DNA of 64,000 nucleotides from Desmodesmus armatus. Lineage: Eukaryota; Chlorophyta; Chlorophyceae; Sphaeropleales; Scenedesmaceae. Position numbers and translations under genes: made by a program. Below, piece after piece: positions 33,633-46,014 of this stretch (position 1 is its first letter; every line of letters begins with the position of its first letter). Under the pieces are notes generated by a model. The model did not search any database. It worked only from the letters and a program-made list of their open reading frames with translations, and was not told the origin of the DNA. The stretch covers positions 124,501 to 188,500 of the forward strand of contig VIIQ02000124.1 of assembly GCA_007449985.2 (NCBI GenBank). Reading direction: 5' to 3'.

Positions 33633-35126
33633 GATCCGGTGGGACCCCCACTGTGCAGGCTTTGCGCCCAAGCTCCGAGCTGTTCAGCAGACAGGGACCT
33701 GTAGGTGCCAATGGCTTTGCGTCTTTCAACCCCAGTGACGCAACTGTCCGTGGCAGCAATGGAATGTCTCTGCCTGGTCCAGCCAGCCCCAGCCCCAGCC
33801 CAGCTTCCCGTGCAGGTGAGGCCTATACGTTGATGAGGCATGGCGTCGTTGAGCGTATTGCTTTCACAATACCCAGCGATCAACCACCCAGAATGTCTGT
33901 GGGATTCAAGTCCCAAACGCAAGCTCCAGTCGCCGTGCTGAGGCTGAGTGAGCAACCATGTTCATGGGACTGTGCCCTCTCTTTACCCGGTGGCATGCAT
34001 GCCGACACACATGCCATAGATGATCTAGATCCCACGGGCATACATCACAAGACTCTTAGTATGCTCGTTGTCTGAACTATGTGCCACATGCCAATGTGCT
34101 GCCGGTGGCGCCAATTTCACTGCCGCAGTGGCAGCGTCCACTGGCATCTGCCATACCTGGCCTACTGCCAAAGTGAAGGGTGCCACCAACTCAGACGTTT
34201 GGAATACTACCTGTCCGGGAACTCCAGTTGGCCAGGCCTGCTCAGCCAACTGCACTCTATGTGGTGGGACAGCCAGCCTGACATGCTTGGCATCTGGCAA
34301 GTGGGCAGATAATGCGACAGGGACATGCCCAGGTAATGTCCATATACTGCTGACGTTTCCTTTCAACAGTTATGGTTAGATTCTGTCAACATCAATTTGT
34401 TGTTGTTCAGAATTTGCAATGTGACTGTAGCACAGACATGAACCCTTTTGAATGCGCCAGCACTGTCAGTGACTGACAGCGCACTGGCCGGCTGGAGGGC
34501 ACTTGCCACGCAGTGCGCCAACGTGCAGGCGATATCCAGGGGTTGGTGTCTGCTGCAGCAAGCATTGCTTTTTGCGCTGTTATTCCACTGTTTGTTACCC
34601 TGCTGTCCTTGCAGATCTGCAAGCCATACATCTAGATGGACGTCCGTTTGACGTATCGGACTTTGACGGCGCACCGGAACGCGTACGGCAAGAATGCTTT
34701 CCCTGGGCGTCCTTGGGCTGTGCCGAACCCAAAGCACCATGTAGGTTCAACCACTCGCAATATGGCATCTTGGCAGGCAGCGGATGTGGACAAACTTGCA
34801 CATCAAGCTATCACGGCGACAAAATGGTGGGAGAGGGCCGTGCAGATGTTGTCGAGTATGTTGCACCCAACGTGGTGACGCACAGGTGGCTGCCAGCAGC
34901 AACGGTCACAAAAATGTTTGACCCCCCCATTAGGGTTTTGCAGGCTGGCCAGCAAACCAATGGGCAGGCCAACTACGTGTGTCGTGCATCTGAAGGATAT
35001 CCAAACGGTGACTCACGTGTCGGCAAGTCTGATGGCAAAGTGTGCTGGGTGTGGGATGCCATCATAGAGAAGGAAGTTTTACTTGATGATCGAGTCGATT
35101 TTGAGTACCTGGTTGTTTTGATGTAG
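33633..35126 (+). CDS. Extracellular-type protein with Pro/Ser linker and Cys-rich module, 5' partial
   Basis: Three phase-compatible exons: 33633-33815, 34060-34332 and 34615-35126 (TAG stop). The first starts mid-codon, so an upstream exon is missing. Exon 1 ends in a PASPSPSPAS linker like those of pherophorin-type wall proteins. Exon 2 is cysteine-rich, with spacing resembling a sushi/CCP module (TTCPG...GQACSANCTLCGG...LTCLASGKW...GTCPG). Exon 3 encodes about 170 residues with several cysteines and a C-terminal part (GKVCWVWDAIIEKEVLLDD...FEYLVV) that faintly recalls DUF3421/DM9-type repeats; that likeness is weak. A secreted or cell-surface role is inferred from the cysteines and linker. 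No signal peptide can be seen because the 5' end is missing. Confidence 0.6.
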
Positions 35127-37034
35127 GGTCGAGAAGGTAGCCGCACAGCATCATGCTGCAGCGGGTGCATGCTAATGCATCAGGATTTGCCAAAGTTCGT
35201 GCTGCAAAGCTGCAAGTGTTGCAATGTAGGTTTACTGCCTTGCATGCGCTCAAACTAGGAAGTACTGTTGCTTGGAGTGCACCTGCACTAGTGCTCCGGT
35301 GGTGCTTGTTTTGTGTGTGACATGTCAGTTGCTAAGTGAGCAGTGAGCCTCCAGGGCTCCCTGAGGGCCCTCGGGGACAGGCTGTATCTCATGAGTCATC
35401 AGCATAGTATCAGGCTGACACAATTGATTGGTCAGCCAATGTCAATGCCAATGCCACATGCTTAATGCCCGATTGCACATTGCAGAGTCTGGGAGGCAGG
35501 CTGCACTCCATGAGTCACCTCGGAGATGCTGATGTGCATTAGTCATTGTGTGAAGCGGTGTTAGCTTGCATTGTTTGTGCCACTGTCTATACAGGCAGTG
35601 TATGGATGTGAAAGGTTCATGGTCACTGAGTGGCCGTCACTGCATTCAGATGTGGGTGCGGCCGGCACAAGCCCATGTTGCGCATGCCATTTGGTGAACA
35701 CCGTGTGGTGTGCAAGCAGCCTCTGTCTTTTGGGGAGTCAGTTTCCCAGTCAGTCCATGTTGGAGTTGCCGACCTCAGAGGAAGCCAGCCAGTCATGTTT
35801 GGGCAGTCCCACACAGCGGGCAGATGGATGATTGACAATCAGCCCTTGCCTGCTTAGCCTGCACTTCCAGAGTGGACAGCTGCTACTAGCAGCGGCTGTT
35901 GAACATGTTGCATGGGTTTCAGTCTGCCTCGAGTTGTCGTACGAGTTGCGCTATCATGATTGGCAGGTGGTACCAGACCATCAAAATCAACAAGTTGTCA
36001 CGACGTCACAGTGCAAGCTTGAGGGTTGTTTGTGAGGCTCCTTGGGTGGTTCAGGGATTGCCATCTACCGAAGGAGTTTTGTGCCTCAGGGTGTGTGGCC
36101 GTAGGTTGTAGCTTCAGTACAACTTATGTCATTGTGGGTACCACTTGCGGTCATGTGTGGTTGGTTGGGTCCTTGCATGCCGTTTGCTTGCTGAGCATCA
36201 CAGTCTGCATGACAGTCTGCACACTGTGATGCTCAAGGACACATGTCACTGAGTTGCACCCCGCCTTGCAAATATCAGCCGGAGGGCGCCCTATGTTGTT
36301 GCACCAAAAAAAATATGTTGTTGCACTGTGGTAGTGCTGTATGTACTATGTAAATAAACTATAACGCCCTCACAGTACACTCCAGACAGCGCGTACGGAA
36401 CTTTCTTGAAAAGATAGCTTTGTGTCACTTCACTGGCTGTATCAATGAGCAGCTATGCTGCTGGGCCATCAGAGGGCTCCAGCTCCACCACAATGAACCC
36501 CAATGCCGATTCCAGCCTGCAGCATTCTGCAAGCTTGTTGGCCTTGGTCTTCAGGCCGAGCTGTCACGAGTGCGCAATTAGCTGACTTGCCGATGGCATA
36601 CACACACATGCATAGCAGCAGGAGTGAGAAGGGCTGGGCTCAGCTGCCAGCTTCAGTGCTGCCTACCAAATGTGTGACGTGCACACATGCCCTGCACAGG
36701 TGGGGTTGGGATTTATCAGACCTGCACGGCTGCCTGAAGCAAAGGGTAAAGCAATGCAGGCAGCTGGCCAGGACCACAGTTACACACGACAGGTTATGAT
36801 GTCAGCCAGCTGTCCAAGGTTTTGAAAAAGGCGCATTGCGGAAACAAGCCGTGTTCGGATGTGAAGTGTTCTTGAATCAGACTGATTGGGGTCCAGGTGC
36901 TTCTTGGGTAACTCCTACGGGTTTCCATGGTTCGCGTGATCATTGAGTAATCCAATGTTGTTGTAGCGCACAGACGCTGCAGCCCTTGACTGTCGCCTTG
37001 TTTTTGTGTGATCATTTCCCTGGAGAGTACCAAC
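35127..37034. other. Long 3' UTR / intergenic region
   Basis: No supported gene. TGTAA at 36349-36353 could be the polyadenylation signal of the preceding gene, giving a 1.2 kb 3' UTR, or could be chance. A 13-base hairpin lies at 36192-36235. The P450 promoter must be near the right end, where no clear TATA box is seen. Confidence 0.45.
36192..36235. repeat. 13-base perfect inverted repeat
   Basis: TGAGCATCACAGT (36192-36204) and ACTGTGATGCTCA (36223-36235) are exact complements separated by 18 bases. The spacer itself contains the doubled motif CAGTCTGCA. Confidence 0.9.
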
Positions 37035-40000
37035 ATGGCGTACTCGCCGTACCTGGCTGTTGGAGCTGCAGCAGCAGTTGTGGTAGCAGTGGCATTGGTG
37101 AAGGTGCTCCGTTTCGGCTCAGCCTGGCTGAGAGGTCGGCAACTTTACCAATCCAGCAGCATATCTGGACCTCCACTGACGCACCCAGTTTACGGTGGGC
37201 ATACAAGGCTGGCCAATCCCCTAGCTAGCTATAGGGTTGACTGGCTAGCTTGCTAGGAAAGCATCCCACCGGAAAGCAGCAACTGTAGGTTGCTGCACCC
37301 ACTTCTGGTCATTTATGCATACTTTTTGGCAGGGATAAGGCAGCAACAACCACCGCAGCATGTCAGTTGTCACCACTGCGCACAAATCTGCTGCCTGTGC
37401 TGCACCTCCCAAGGAGCAGTGAATGCGCACTGGACCTGGGACCCCCTTGTATACCAGTGGCACTCCCTGTTGATGGCAAGGCTGCTCGTCACTCCTGTCA
37501 CACCCTGCGCTTGCAGGCCATGTACCTGACATCATGGGGCCCAAAGGGCCCTGGTCCTTTGTCAGATGGACTGCAACATATGGCAACATTTACAAGGTGC
37601 TGCTCCTGGATCAATTTTCTGTGGTGCTGACGGACCCTGCAACAATTGCAAGCGTCACGCGCAGGGCAGGCAAGTGACGCTTTCTGCTCCTTCCATTCTG
37701 TCTTCCATTTCCCGCAGTTGGCAGGGGAGGTAGGGCGTGCGAGCCAGGCTCTAGTCAAACAGCAGCAGTGAGGCTGTAGCAGCTCATGCGTTGCTGCCTG
37801 TCAGCTGCACAAGCATGGGCAGCACATTTGAAGCCACACGGCCGGCTCGACCCTTCTCAACACCTATCTTGGTATGTACCTGTAAGCGGTCCATTCACAA
37901 TCTCACGTCCAGCTCCTGTTTGCGACAAAGCCTGCACTCCCACGCTTGCATTTTCCCCTCACAGGCCCTGGTCCCTATTTCCCAAAGCCCCACTATGTGT
38001 ACGCCCTCATGGAGATCTTCACGCGGCCTCAGCGCCCCAACATCCTCACGTCGGATGATGGCGACTACTGGAGAGCGGTGCGCCAGGCGGTGGCACCCTG
38101 CTTCAGCATGAGCAACATGAAGCAGGTGGGCAGGGAGGCCTCAGCTTCGACAGAAGTGCTGTTGGGCGTTGAATGTGGGTCTGGGCTGAACCCTTGCTCA
38201 ATGAGTGAGCGCAATAGTGCAGTCAACGGATGTAGTGTGTGACATGCAGTGCACCACCACTGCTTCATTGGCTCTATGGATGTGGAACCGTGTGCAGAGA
38301 AAATGCTTGCCTTGCCTGTGTTTGCTGCCTGCAGGTTGTGCCTCTTGTGCTTGAGCTGACCCAGCGTGCAGCAGACTATATGGCCCAGCACGACACCTTT
38401 GACGTGACTGACGCTGCCAAGCGCATCACCAGCGACGTCATCGGGGACCTGCTGTATGGGGAGGACCTGGGGGGAGTGACGTGGGAGTGAGTGCTGATGG
38501 CCTGCTGACTGCGGCTGCACTGTGCCTGATTGTCTGTTTGGGCATACAGCAACTCGTGTGTTCAGTGACAGTTCCAGAACCTACTGCCTGTGGTATAATT
38601 CATAGATTATGCAAGTCCTTTCGGCGATGTCATCCAGATCCTCATGTCACTTATGGCTCATACCCCTCTACCGGGGTGCCATACCCCTCACCAGGCCTGT
38701 ATGGGAGCGCGCACCTTCCACCGTGGCACGGTGATGCTGGCTTGTTTGCTGCCCACTCTTCATGTTTATTTGCAGGCCGAGTGAGTACCTGCAAGCGCTG
38801 TACCCTGTGCTGAAGGCTGAGTCAGAGATGGTGAGCGCCTGCATGCAGTGCGCACCACTGCTCTTATGCGATTTGGATCAACGTTGATCCTGCCGATGCC
38901 AGTAGCATCAGGCTTTCATATAAAGGACAGTTTCCTAGATGCCACTGGTGGCTATGTAGCTCTTTGCAGTGCCAACGGGCACTCAGTGGGAGTATGGTGA
39001 TCTCCATCCTGCGGCACGACCAATGTTATGCATCCAGTAGTACTAGCATGTGACATGTCGAGGCGCAGGATCAACACCGTGTAAAACAGGCATGGTTTTG
39101 TGTCTTCCTGATGCTGCGCCTGCAGTTCAACAACCCCTTCCACCTGTGGCAGCTGTGGGACCCTGAGATCCGTCACCAGCGGCGCTGCCTGAAGCGCCAC
39201 GATGAGCTCATGACTGACAAGCTGGCAAGGCTCCGGAGGGAGCCGCCTGCACCACACACGATCGCAGGTAGGTGGGTGGAGCATCTCAGTGACTGGGTTG
39301 GTTGTCCTGCGGGGCGCTCTGTGACGAGGATCACAGAGGCAATTGTGTTTTGAGGTTGAAGCTGGTGAGTTCTTGACATACCTTTTCCCCTGTGTGCTGC
39401 TGCTGTCTGTATCTGTGCAGCCCACATCCTTTCAGCTGTTGACCCAGCAACAGGCAAGCCACTGGAAGATGCACATGCCAAGGGGGAGATTGCGATCTTC
39501 ATGGCAGCTGGCTTTGAGACCACCAGCCATGCCATCACATGGTGCCTCACAATGCTGGTGAGGACTCCTTATGATGCCAGGCTTCCTGGTATGAAACCTT
39601 CTCACAATGTGTGGCAGGTACAGACCGCGAATCCCGATGCGCAGCTCTGCTGCAGTGGCGCATCATGTTGTCAATCAGTAGCTGTCCACGCCTCTGTGAA
39701 GCATACGGCCAGCTTGAAATGTTAGCAGGCTGCCAAGGGATTGCACGATGATTTGCGCATGGTGACGTGCCAACGGGTGGCTAGCAACACTCCTGCTGCC
39801 GCATGTGCTCCCTGCAGGCGTCCCACCCTGAGGTTCAGGACCAGGTGCTGGCAGAGCTGCAGGAAGCAGGACTGGCAACTGCAGGTGAGGAACAATCCTA
39901 TGCATGTGCTTTTCAAGCTGTTGGAGCAACTTATGAGGTTCACCTGGCTCGATCCTGGTGGGCAATGCCATTGTTGTTTGGCGAAAATGTCCATGTAACA

Positions 40001-41716
40001 TACTGGGTTCGCTGCTGTTACACGGAGCGCGGGGCAGAGGGGGGTCAGGGGGGTGCGTGTAACATTTCGTTCCAGGGGCCCGTTTGACTGGGGGTGTTAG
40101 TAGCGCATAACGAGGGGACGCTCCCCCAATTACTTCACATGGCTCAGGGCAGACTCGGACGCGCCAGCAAGCCTACAGTGCTCGTGAAGCTGTCCTTACC
40201 TTGTACCGGCGAGACTGGGTGACACATCGGGCGCCCGTTGTGCTGCATTTTAAGGTGGCGCAGTATCGACAGAGGGCTTTCTGGAGCCTGGTGCTGTCAG
40301 CCCAGACAGGCAGACTGTATGGCAGGCGTTGGTGTCTTATAAGGCCAATTGATTTGGGCTCTTGCTTGCAAGGCACAATATCCACTGGTGTTACACCCTC
40401 CTGTGTGGCCTGCAGGCGACAACACTGGCCGTTCGTTCAGTGCAGCAGACCTCAACCGGCTGCCACTGCTGTCAGCTGTCATCAAGAGTCTCTGAGGCTG
40501 TGCACTCTTGTGCCCTGGGGGGCCACGAGGCACGTGGCGGACAAGGAGGGGGTGGAACTGCTGGGCCACCACCTGCCCAAGGTGCGTCTGACAGGCCATG
40601 CTGTCTTAGAGAGTCCAGCAGGGCAGCTCAATAGCTCAGATGGGGGATTCCCTCTTCGTTGTTGGACTCCCAGTTTAGCTGTAGCTGGGAGCTGGGTTGA
40701 GCTTGGCGCTTGCGATATCAACAGCTTGTGCTAGCAGACTGTCATGCATATCACTGGCGCTTATGTCAGCGTGTACTTGCCTTGCTCCATGTAGAGCTCA
40801 CAGCAGCATTTGACAACCAGTGTGTCAGAGATGCATGCAGCCAGAGATGCATGCACAGCTGTTTGGATCCCTGACCATTGCGGAAATTGACTCGAACATT
40901 GCTGTCATGCAGGGCACACTGGTCGTCATGCCGCTGCTGCCCTACGGCCTGGCTGAGCACATCTACGGCCCTGACGCCCTCCTCTTCAAGCCTCAGCGCT
41001 GGCTGCCGACAGCAGCAGCTGCTCCCATGCAGGTCTCAGCACAATCAGCATCACCGGCAGGGCCACAGGCCGCTGGCAGCAGTGCTCAGGGTGTCGCGAT
41101 ATCAGAGGCAGCAGCAGCAGCATCTACAGAGAAGGGCAGCACAGCTGCTGCAGCAGCACTTGGTGGCAGTGCGGGTTCAGCAGAAGTGGTTGGTGGTGGC
41201 AGGGCCGTGCCAGCGGCAGCACCGCCAGACCCACTGACATTCATGACTGGCCAGCGGGACTGGTGAGTGAAGGGCTGTGTTTGACGCTTTGTCATGATGC
41301 CGACGGAAGAGGTGGGGACCTTTGATACCCTACAACGCGCGCTGAGAGTCGCCAAAGTAACACATGGGCAGCGAGACGCAGGCTTGCCATGCCAGCTACC
41401 AGTAGCGCTCAACCCTTCTCACTATGCTTGCATCAAGAGGTTGTGTTGCTGTCCTGAATGGTGCTGGTGTATTGTGCTTGTTTGTGCTGTGTGCAGCATT
41501 GGCCAGAACCTGGCCAAGCTGGAGCTTCAGGTGGTGCTGGCCACACTGCTGTCCCGCTTCAGGTTCAGCCCAGGGCCTGAGCTGGAGCAGGAGCTCAAGC
41601 TGGCAGCAGCAACGGGGCAGCCAGTCGTGAACGCAGTACATGCCCTAGCAGGCGACTATATCACTATGCACCCCCTGTCTGGTCAGATGATGCTCAGACT
41701 GGAGGCCAGGGGCTGA
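37035..41716 (+). CDS. Cytochrome P450 monooxygenase, membrane-anchored
   Basis: Eleven exons: 37035-37194, 37517-37669, 37965-38125, 38335-38486, 38776-38830, 39126-39267, 39421-39557, 39818-39884, 40416-40581, 40913-41262, 41497-41716, about 587 residues. The N-terminus is a hydrophobic anchor (VGAAAAVVVAVALVKVL) followed by a GPP hinge. The C-helix WRAVR, I-helix AAGFETTSH, K-helix ESLR and heme loop FMTGQRD-C-IG are all present; the heme Cys codon is split by the last intron. About 75 low-complexity Ala/Ser/Gly residues separate the PERF-type KPQRWLP from the heme loop. Intron 2 has a GC donor (GCAAGT at 37670). One base is missing in AAG(G)AG at about 40484-40487, just before the K-helix, giving a stop within a few codons as sequenced. 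Subfamily and substrate cannot be named. Confidence 0.93.
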
Positions 41717-41809
41717 CTGGCAGACGTGGTTGGGTGGCCAAGTTCGGTGGCCAAGATGGGAGGCTAAGTTGTGGTTGGGTTGAATTTTCCATATCTGCTG
41801 TACAAGCTT

Positions 41810-41814
41810 TGTAA
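41810..41814 (+). terminator. TGTAA polyadenylation signal of the P450 gene
   Basis: TGTAA lies 94 bases after the P450 stop codon, in the position and form usual for chlorophyte nuclear genes. Confidence 0.6.
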
Positions 41815-42134
41815 TGGGCAGGTGGGTTATGTAGGAGAGAGTTGATTGTCTGCTTACGTCTTGCTGATGAGCAGGTGGCACACAACACCTGCTCACCTTT
41901 GGCACACCTCCAGCCTGGCGACTGCCAGTCGAGCCCAGGCGCAGCTGGTGACGGTGCAGAGCGAAACCACACTTCGCAAGTGCTCAGTGACATCAAAGCG
42001 ACATCTGGTGTTCATCTAAAACGGTTGACTAACGGTTATGCTACAGCCACAACGGCCGTGAATCAACACCGAAGGATCAGCCGTTCCTTCGTTCACCGAG
42101 GGGCAGTAGCTACGTTTATCAAGCACCTGCAGCT

Positions 42135-45100
42135 ATGAAGGTTCACTTGTTCGAGCAGGCTGTGCCGCCCGGTGCCTTGGCAGCAGTTTGCAGGGATGCC
42201 CATGCACTGGCAGACTGCAAGAACTTCTGGGTGCCAAGAGTGAGTGCAAATACATATCATATGGCTTCCAGTCATCAGCAGCATCGGTAGTTATTTCACA
42301 GCCAGCCAGCAAGTCTGTCACTATACTGCTGTGCCTGCTGTTGTTGCCTGCTGCTGCTGGTGGCTGATCTGCTGATGGTGCCTGCTGTGTTGGCCACTGC
42401 CATGATGGGTCCACAATCTGCAGGAACGCATCCAGCAGGGTCCTGAGAGCTGTTCGACACCAGCAGAGTTGGCTGTGTGCCTCCTGTACCAGCATGTGGC
42501 TCAGCACCTCCCAGACAGCTGGCAGGGAGCAGAGTACTGGGTGCAGGTGGGTGACTGACACACCAAGCTCAGTGCTCGCCATAGTGCAACGGCCTTTGCT
42601 ATGTTCAGCACATTGCTGACATCTCACTGTCGTCACTCACGCAAAGGTACACAGTGCAGCACCCCTTGCAGTTGCAGCTGCAGCACGGCAGTCTGACAGC
42701 ACCAGCAAGCTCTGCACAAGCTGTGCACAGCAGCAGCTGCATACGGCGCGTACAGCAGCAGCTGCATAATTTGCGCACAGCACCAGCTGCATAAGGCGCT
42801 CACAGCACCAGCTGCTCGATCCATCAGCCTGCAAGGCAGCACAGGCCACCTGCTACTGCTATATGTTGAAGTACAAGATGGCAGCACAGACCTGATGTGT
42901 GTGCTCATTGCTTTTTGTGCTTTTTGTGCTTTTTGTGCGCAGGTTTACAAGCCTGGCGCAGGCCTGGGTTTTCACTTTGACAAGGATGAACACCTGCTCA
43001 AGTCAACGAAGCAGATGGTGCACCCAGTGTGGTCATCAATCCTGTACCTGACTGGCAGCTGCGGCAACAATCATGGCGGCAGCAGTTGCAGCAGCAGTTG
43101 CACCACCTTGCAGCAGGCATCTGCACAAGGCACACCACACCAGCAGCAGGAGCAACAGGAGCAACAGCAGCAGCAACATTCAGCAGTGAATGGCATCAAG
43201 CAACAGCAGCAGGCAGAACAGCAGCAGCAACCTGACCTGGAAACCCTGCAAGACTGGGATGGAGTGCGACAAGGTGAGTAGTAGGGGAGGGTTTAGTAGT
43301 AGGGTAGGGTTTGGCAGCAACAGGCCAGCAGCATCAAAGCAGCTGGTGACCCATTCCCGTCGTGGGTTGCTGCTGGTTCGTCACTCCCAGCAGCTGCCTG
43401 GCAAGGCATGCAAAGGACTTGCCCAGCCACTCACAGGCCAGCACTACACCTATAGTAAGCACTCGCCTTGTGCCAGCTCAAGTCACACACCCTACACAAG
43501 GCGTCGCCCGCTACTGCATGACTGCTGCATTGCACGGGAACCTCTGGTCAACCCAATCTCTCCTAGCACTTTTTACAGTCCCCTCACTGTCCCTCACTAG
43601 GAGCACTCATGTGCCATGCTGCTGACCCCCCACCTCCCTCCCTTGTCCCTGCAGCACCCACTGTCATCCTGGACCAGCTGTTTGACCAGCAGCAGGGCTG
43701 CCCCGTACCCTCAGCCCCAGCAGGAGCATGCTGGTGTGGCCCTTCAAGGGCACCTACTGCGTTTTTGATGGCCAGTTGGGGCATGGCGTGCTGGACAGCT
43801 GCAGCAGTAGCATCAGGGCAACGCTGCTCGTCAACTGGTGGACATGTTGCCCCCAGGTGGGTGTGTGGGTGCTGCGCAGTGAACTTGTGCTGATTCTACA
43901 GCAGTGTTTGGATTAGATTGGAAGCAGCGTTTGTGCACACCTCAAGACAGGTATAAGGCTGTGCTAAATACACACAGGTCCCCTTGTGGTCATGCCACAA
44001 GGGGACCTGTGTGTTGCTTGTTTTCATCGCAACAAACTCCAGGGATCTGTTCAACCCATACCCCAACAAGGCACAGCAGCAAATGATGTTCACAGTTACC
44101 CTCCAGTCCTGATTCTACTGGCGTTGCCGCTGTTGCTGCCCCTTTCCAACCTTCCCTGCCGACAGTCTGTGGAGCAGCTGCAGGACGCAGCTATTGACCA
44201 GCAGCACCTCACCAGGCTTGACAGCAGCAGCATTCAGCAGCTGACCCAACACAGCACCAGCAGCAGCACCAGCACTTGCCAGGGAGCTGCACAGCCGCCC
44301 GGCAGCTGCTGCAGCGGCCAACAGTGTGACAGCGCAGGCAACGGCAGCAGCGACGTGGCTGGTCAGATGGCGTCAATGCAGCTGTCTCAGCAGCCGATTG
44401 CTGGTGTGGCCACATCTGGACAGCAACAGCTACAAGAGGGCAGCTCAGCACTGCAGCAGCAGCCCCAGCATGTGCAGGTACAGCATCCAGCTGTACCTGT
44501 TGTGGCGGTTGCAGCAAACGCGTGTGGGGAGGATGAGGACAGTGGCATGCAGCTGGTAGGTTCAAGGCTTGGTGGTCTGCTTCCAGATGGGGTAGCATCT
44601 GTGCTTGTCTGCATTTCAGTGTATACTGTAGCCCAAGCGGCTAGGGCACACTAAGGCTTGTGTGTTGCATGGAGGGTGTGGCGCCAGGCGCTGCCTGGGG
44701 CCCCACATTGCATGCCGGCAACCACAAGCATGCGCATGCTGCCAGCTGCAGTCAAGCTTATTATGGACGCAGTACAAGAGAAAAGGGGTGTTGCTTGTTG
44801 CAAGGACATCATGGGGCGCCACAGGTGCTGGCTGCTGAAATTCTAGTTGGGTCCCGACGTCACGGCAGAATGCACTGTCTATCGCCTTTAAGTTCGGAAA
44901 AGTCTGTAGGGCTGCTGGTTGGTTTGGTTGTAAGGCTGCTGGTTGGCTGTGTGCCTTGCTGTAGGTGGACGACGTCTTAGCCAGGAGCAAGCTCAGCTTG
45001 GTGGGGCCTGGGGCTGTCAGTGCTGTGCAGTTTGTGCACCCAGGGTTTGTCCTGTGCCCCATTGAAGACCCCTCTGGCAGCAGTGACGCAGCTGGCGGCA

Positions 45101-45273
45101 GCAATGGCGGCTGTGCTGGCAGCAATGGAGGTTGTGATGGCAGCAGTGGCGGCTGTGCTGACAGTAGTGGACCGGAGCGGTTGCAGACGCTGGGTGCATT
45201 TGTCAGTGCAGAGCTGCTAGGGGATGACAGCAGCAGCTGCAGTAGTGAGGACAGCAGTGATGCTCAGGAGTGA
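42135..45273 (+). CDS. 2-oxoglutarate/Fe(II)-dependent oxygenase superfamily protein
   Basis: Six exons: 42135-42239, 42424-42546, 42943-43273, 43655-43856, 44166-44555 and 44965-45273, about 486 residues. Exon 3 gives the double-stranded beta-helix start VYKPGAGLGFHFDKDE with the iron-binding H-x-D pair. Exon 4 gives FDGQLGHGVLDS and, after it, IRATLLVNWW, supplying the distal iron-binding His and the Arg that binds 2-oxoglutarate. Between these two parts lies a long Gln/Ser-rich insertion. The C-terminus is a Gly/Ser/Asn repeat tail. One base is missing near 43723-43726 in exon 4, between the SAPAG and MLVWPFKG segments; the phases of the flanking introns fit only if it is restored. The layout matches an uncharacterised plant/algal oxygenase family. 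Substrate unknown. Confidence 0.85.
42725..42820 (+). repeat. Tandem repeat of about 27 bases in oxygenase intron 2
   Basis: Four imperfect units built on CAGCACCAGCTGCATAAGGC, lying within the intron between 42546 and 42943. No coding role. Confidence 0.75.
43971..44013. repeat. Perfect 19-base hairpin in oxygenase intron 4
   Basis: CACACAGGTCCCCTTGTGG (43971-43989) is followed after TCATG by its exact complement (43995-44013). A perfect 19-base-pair stem with a 5-base loop in an intron stands out against the imperfect repeats elsewhere. Confidence 0.92.
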
Positions 45274-46014
45274 AGTTGTCGTCTGTGATCCTGTTGCTGC
45301 ATGTGTACTACGCAGTAGTAGTTTGGAAGGTGTTTTGGGCCACACATACAGGCCCCGGTGGCTACTTGCACTGCAGTGTCCGCAACTGCGGTTGAGTGCA
45401 GTGACACCAAACTGGTCTCCACCACAACTATCTTGTTGACATATGATCATGCCTAAGTCTTCAAAATTGCTAAGGCGAACTCAGCGTCATGCAACCACAA
45501 CAAACTCATGAACGCATGGATGGGAATGTCTAGTTACGTTGAACAGTGGCCTTCTTGAGTGGCCTTCTTGGGTCTGTGGGACGGGCCCTGCCCAACAACA
45601 ACGGCTGGCAACAATCGCCATCAAAGCAATATAAATGCCACTGGTGGCGGCACCAACTACCCAAAACATGCACATGCTTCATGTGCACTCTGAGGCAGAC
45701 TCAAGACAGCCGTCCAAACAGTCAGGAGCCAAACATGCCAGACCGTCTGTTGGTGCATGCCCCACTTGGCAAGGCATGCACATGGTGAGAACCACGACCA
45801 GCAATGCAGCTGCATTGCTGCAACTGAGCTGTCACCGTGTCTTCGACACATGACACCGACAGCACAAAAAACAACGGATCATCCTCAGTGATGAATATGT
45901 CATGCCTTCCCAATTATGTGACATGCACTCGCGACTATGCGGCAGACCTCAAACCTCAAACCCCAAACCACACCAGGCCCAACAGGCAGCATGCCTCCAA
46001 CTCGGACCATACAG
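45274..46014. other. Convergent 3' regions of oxygenase and helical-repeat genes
   Basis: No gene is supported. The two neighbours converge here. No clear TGTAA on either strand was found, and no repeat of note. Confidence 0.4.

Noticed and set aside
39885..40415. P450 intron 8 as a separate gene (plus ORF 40201-40734)
   Set aside because: The open frame runs through an intron into exon 9 in the wrong frame; P450 homology fixes the exon instead.
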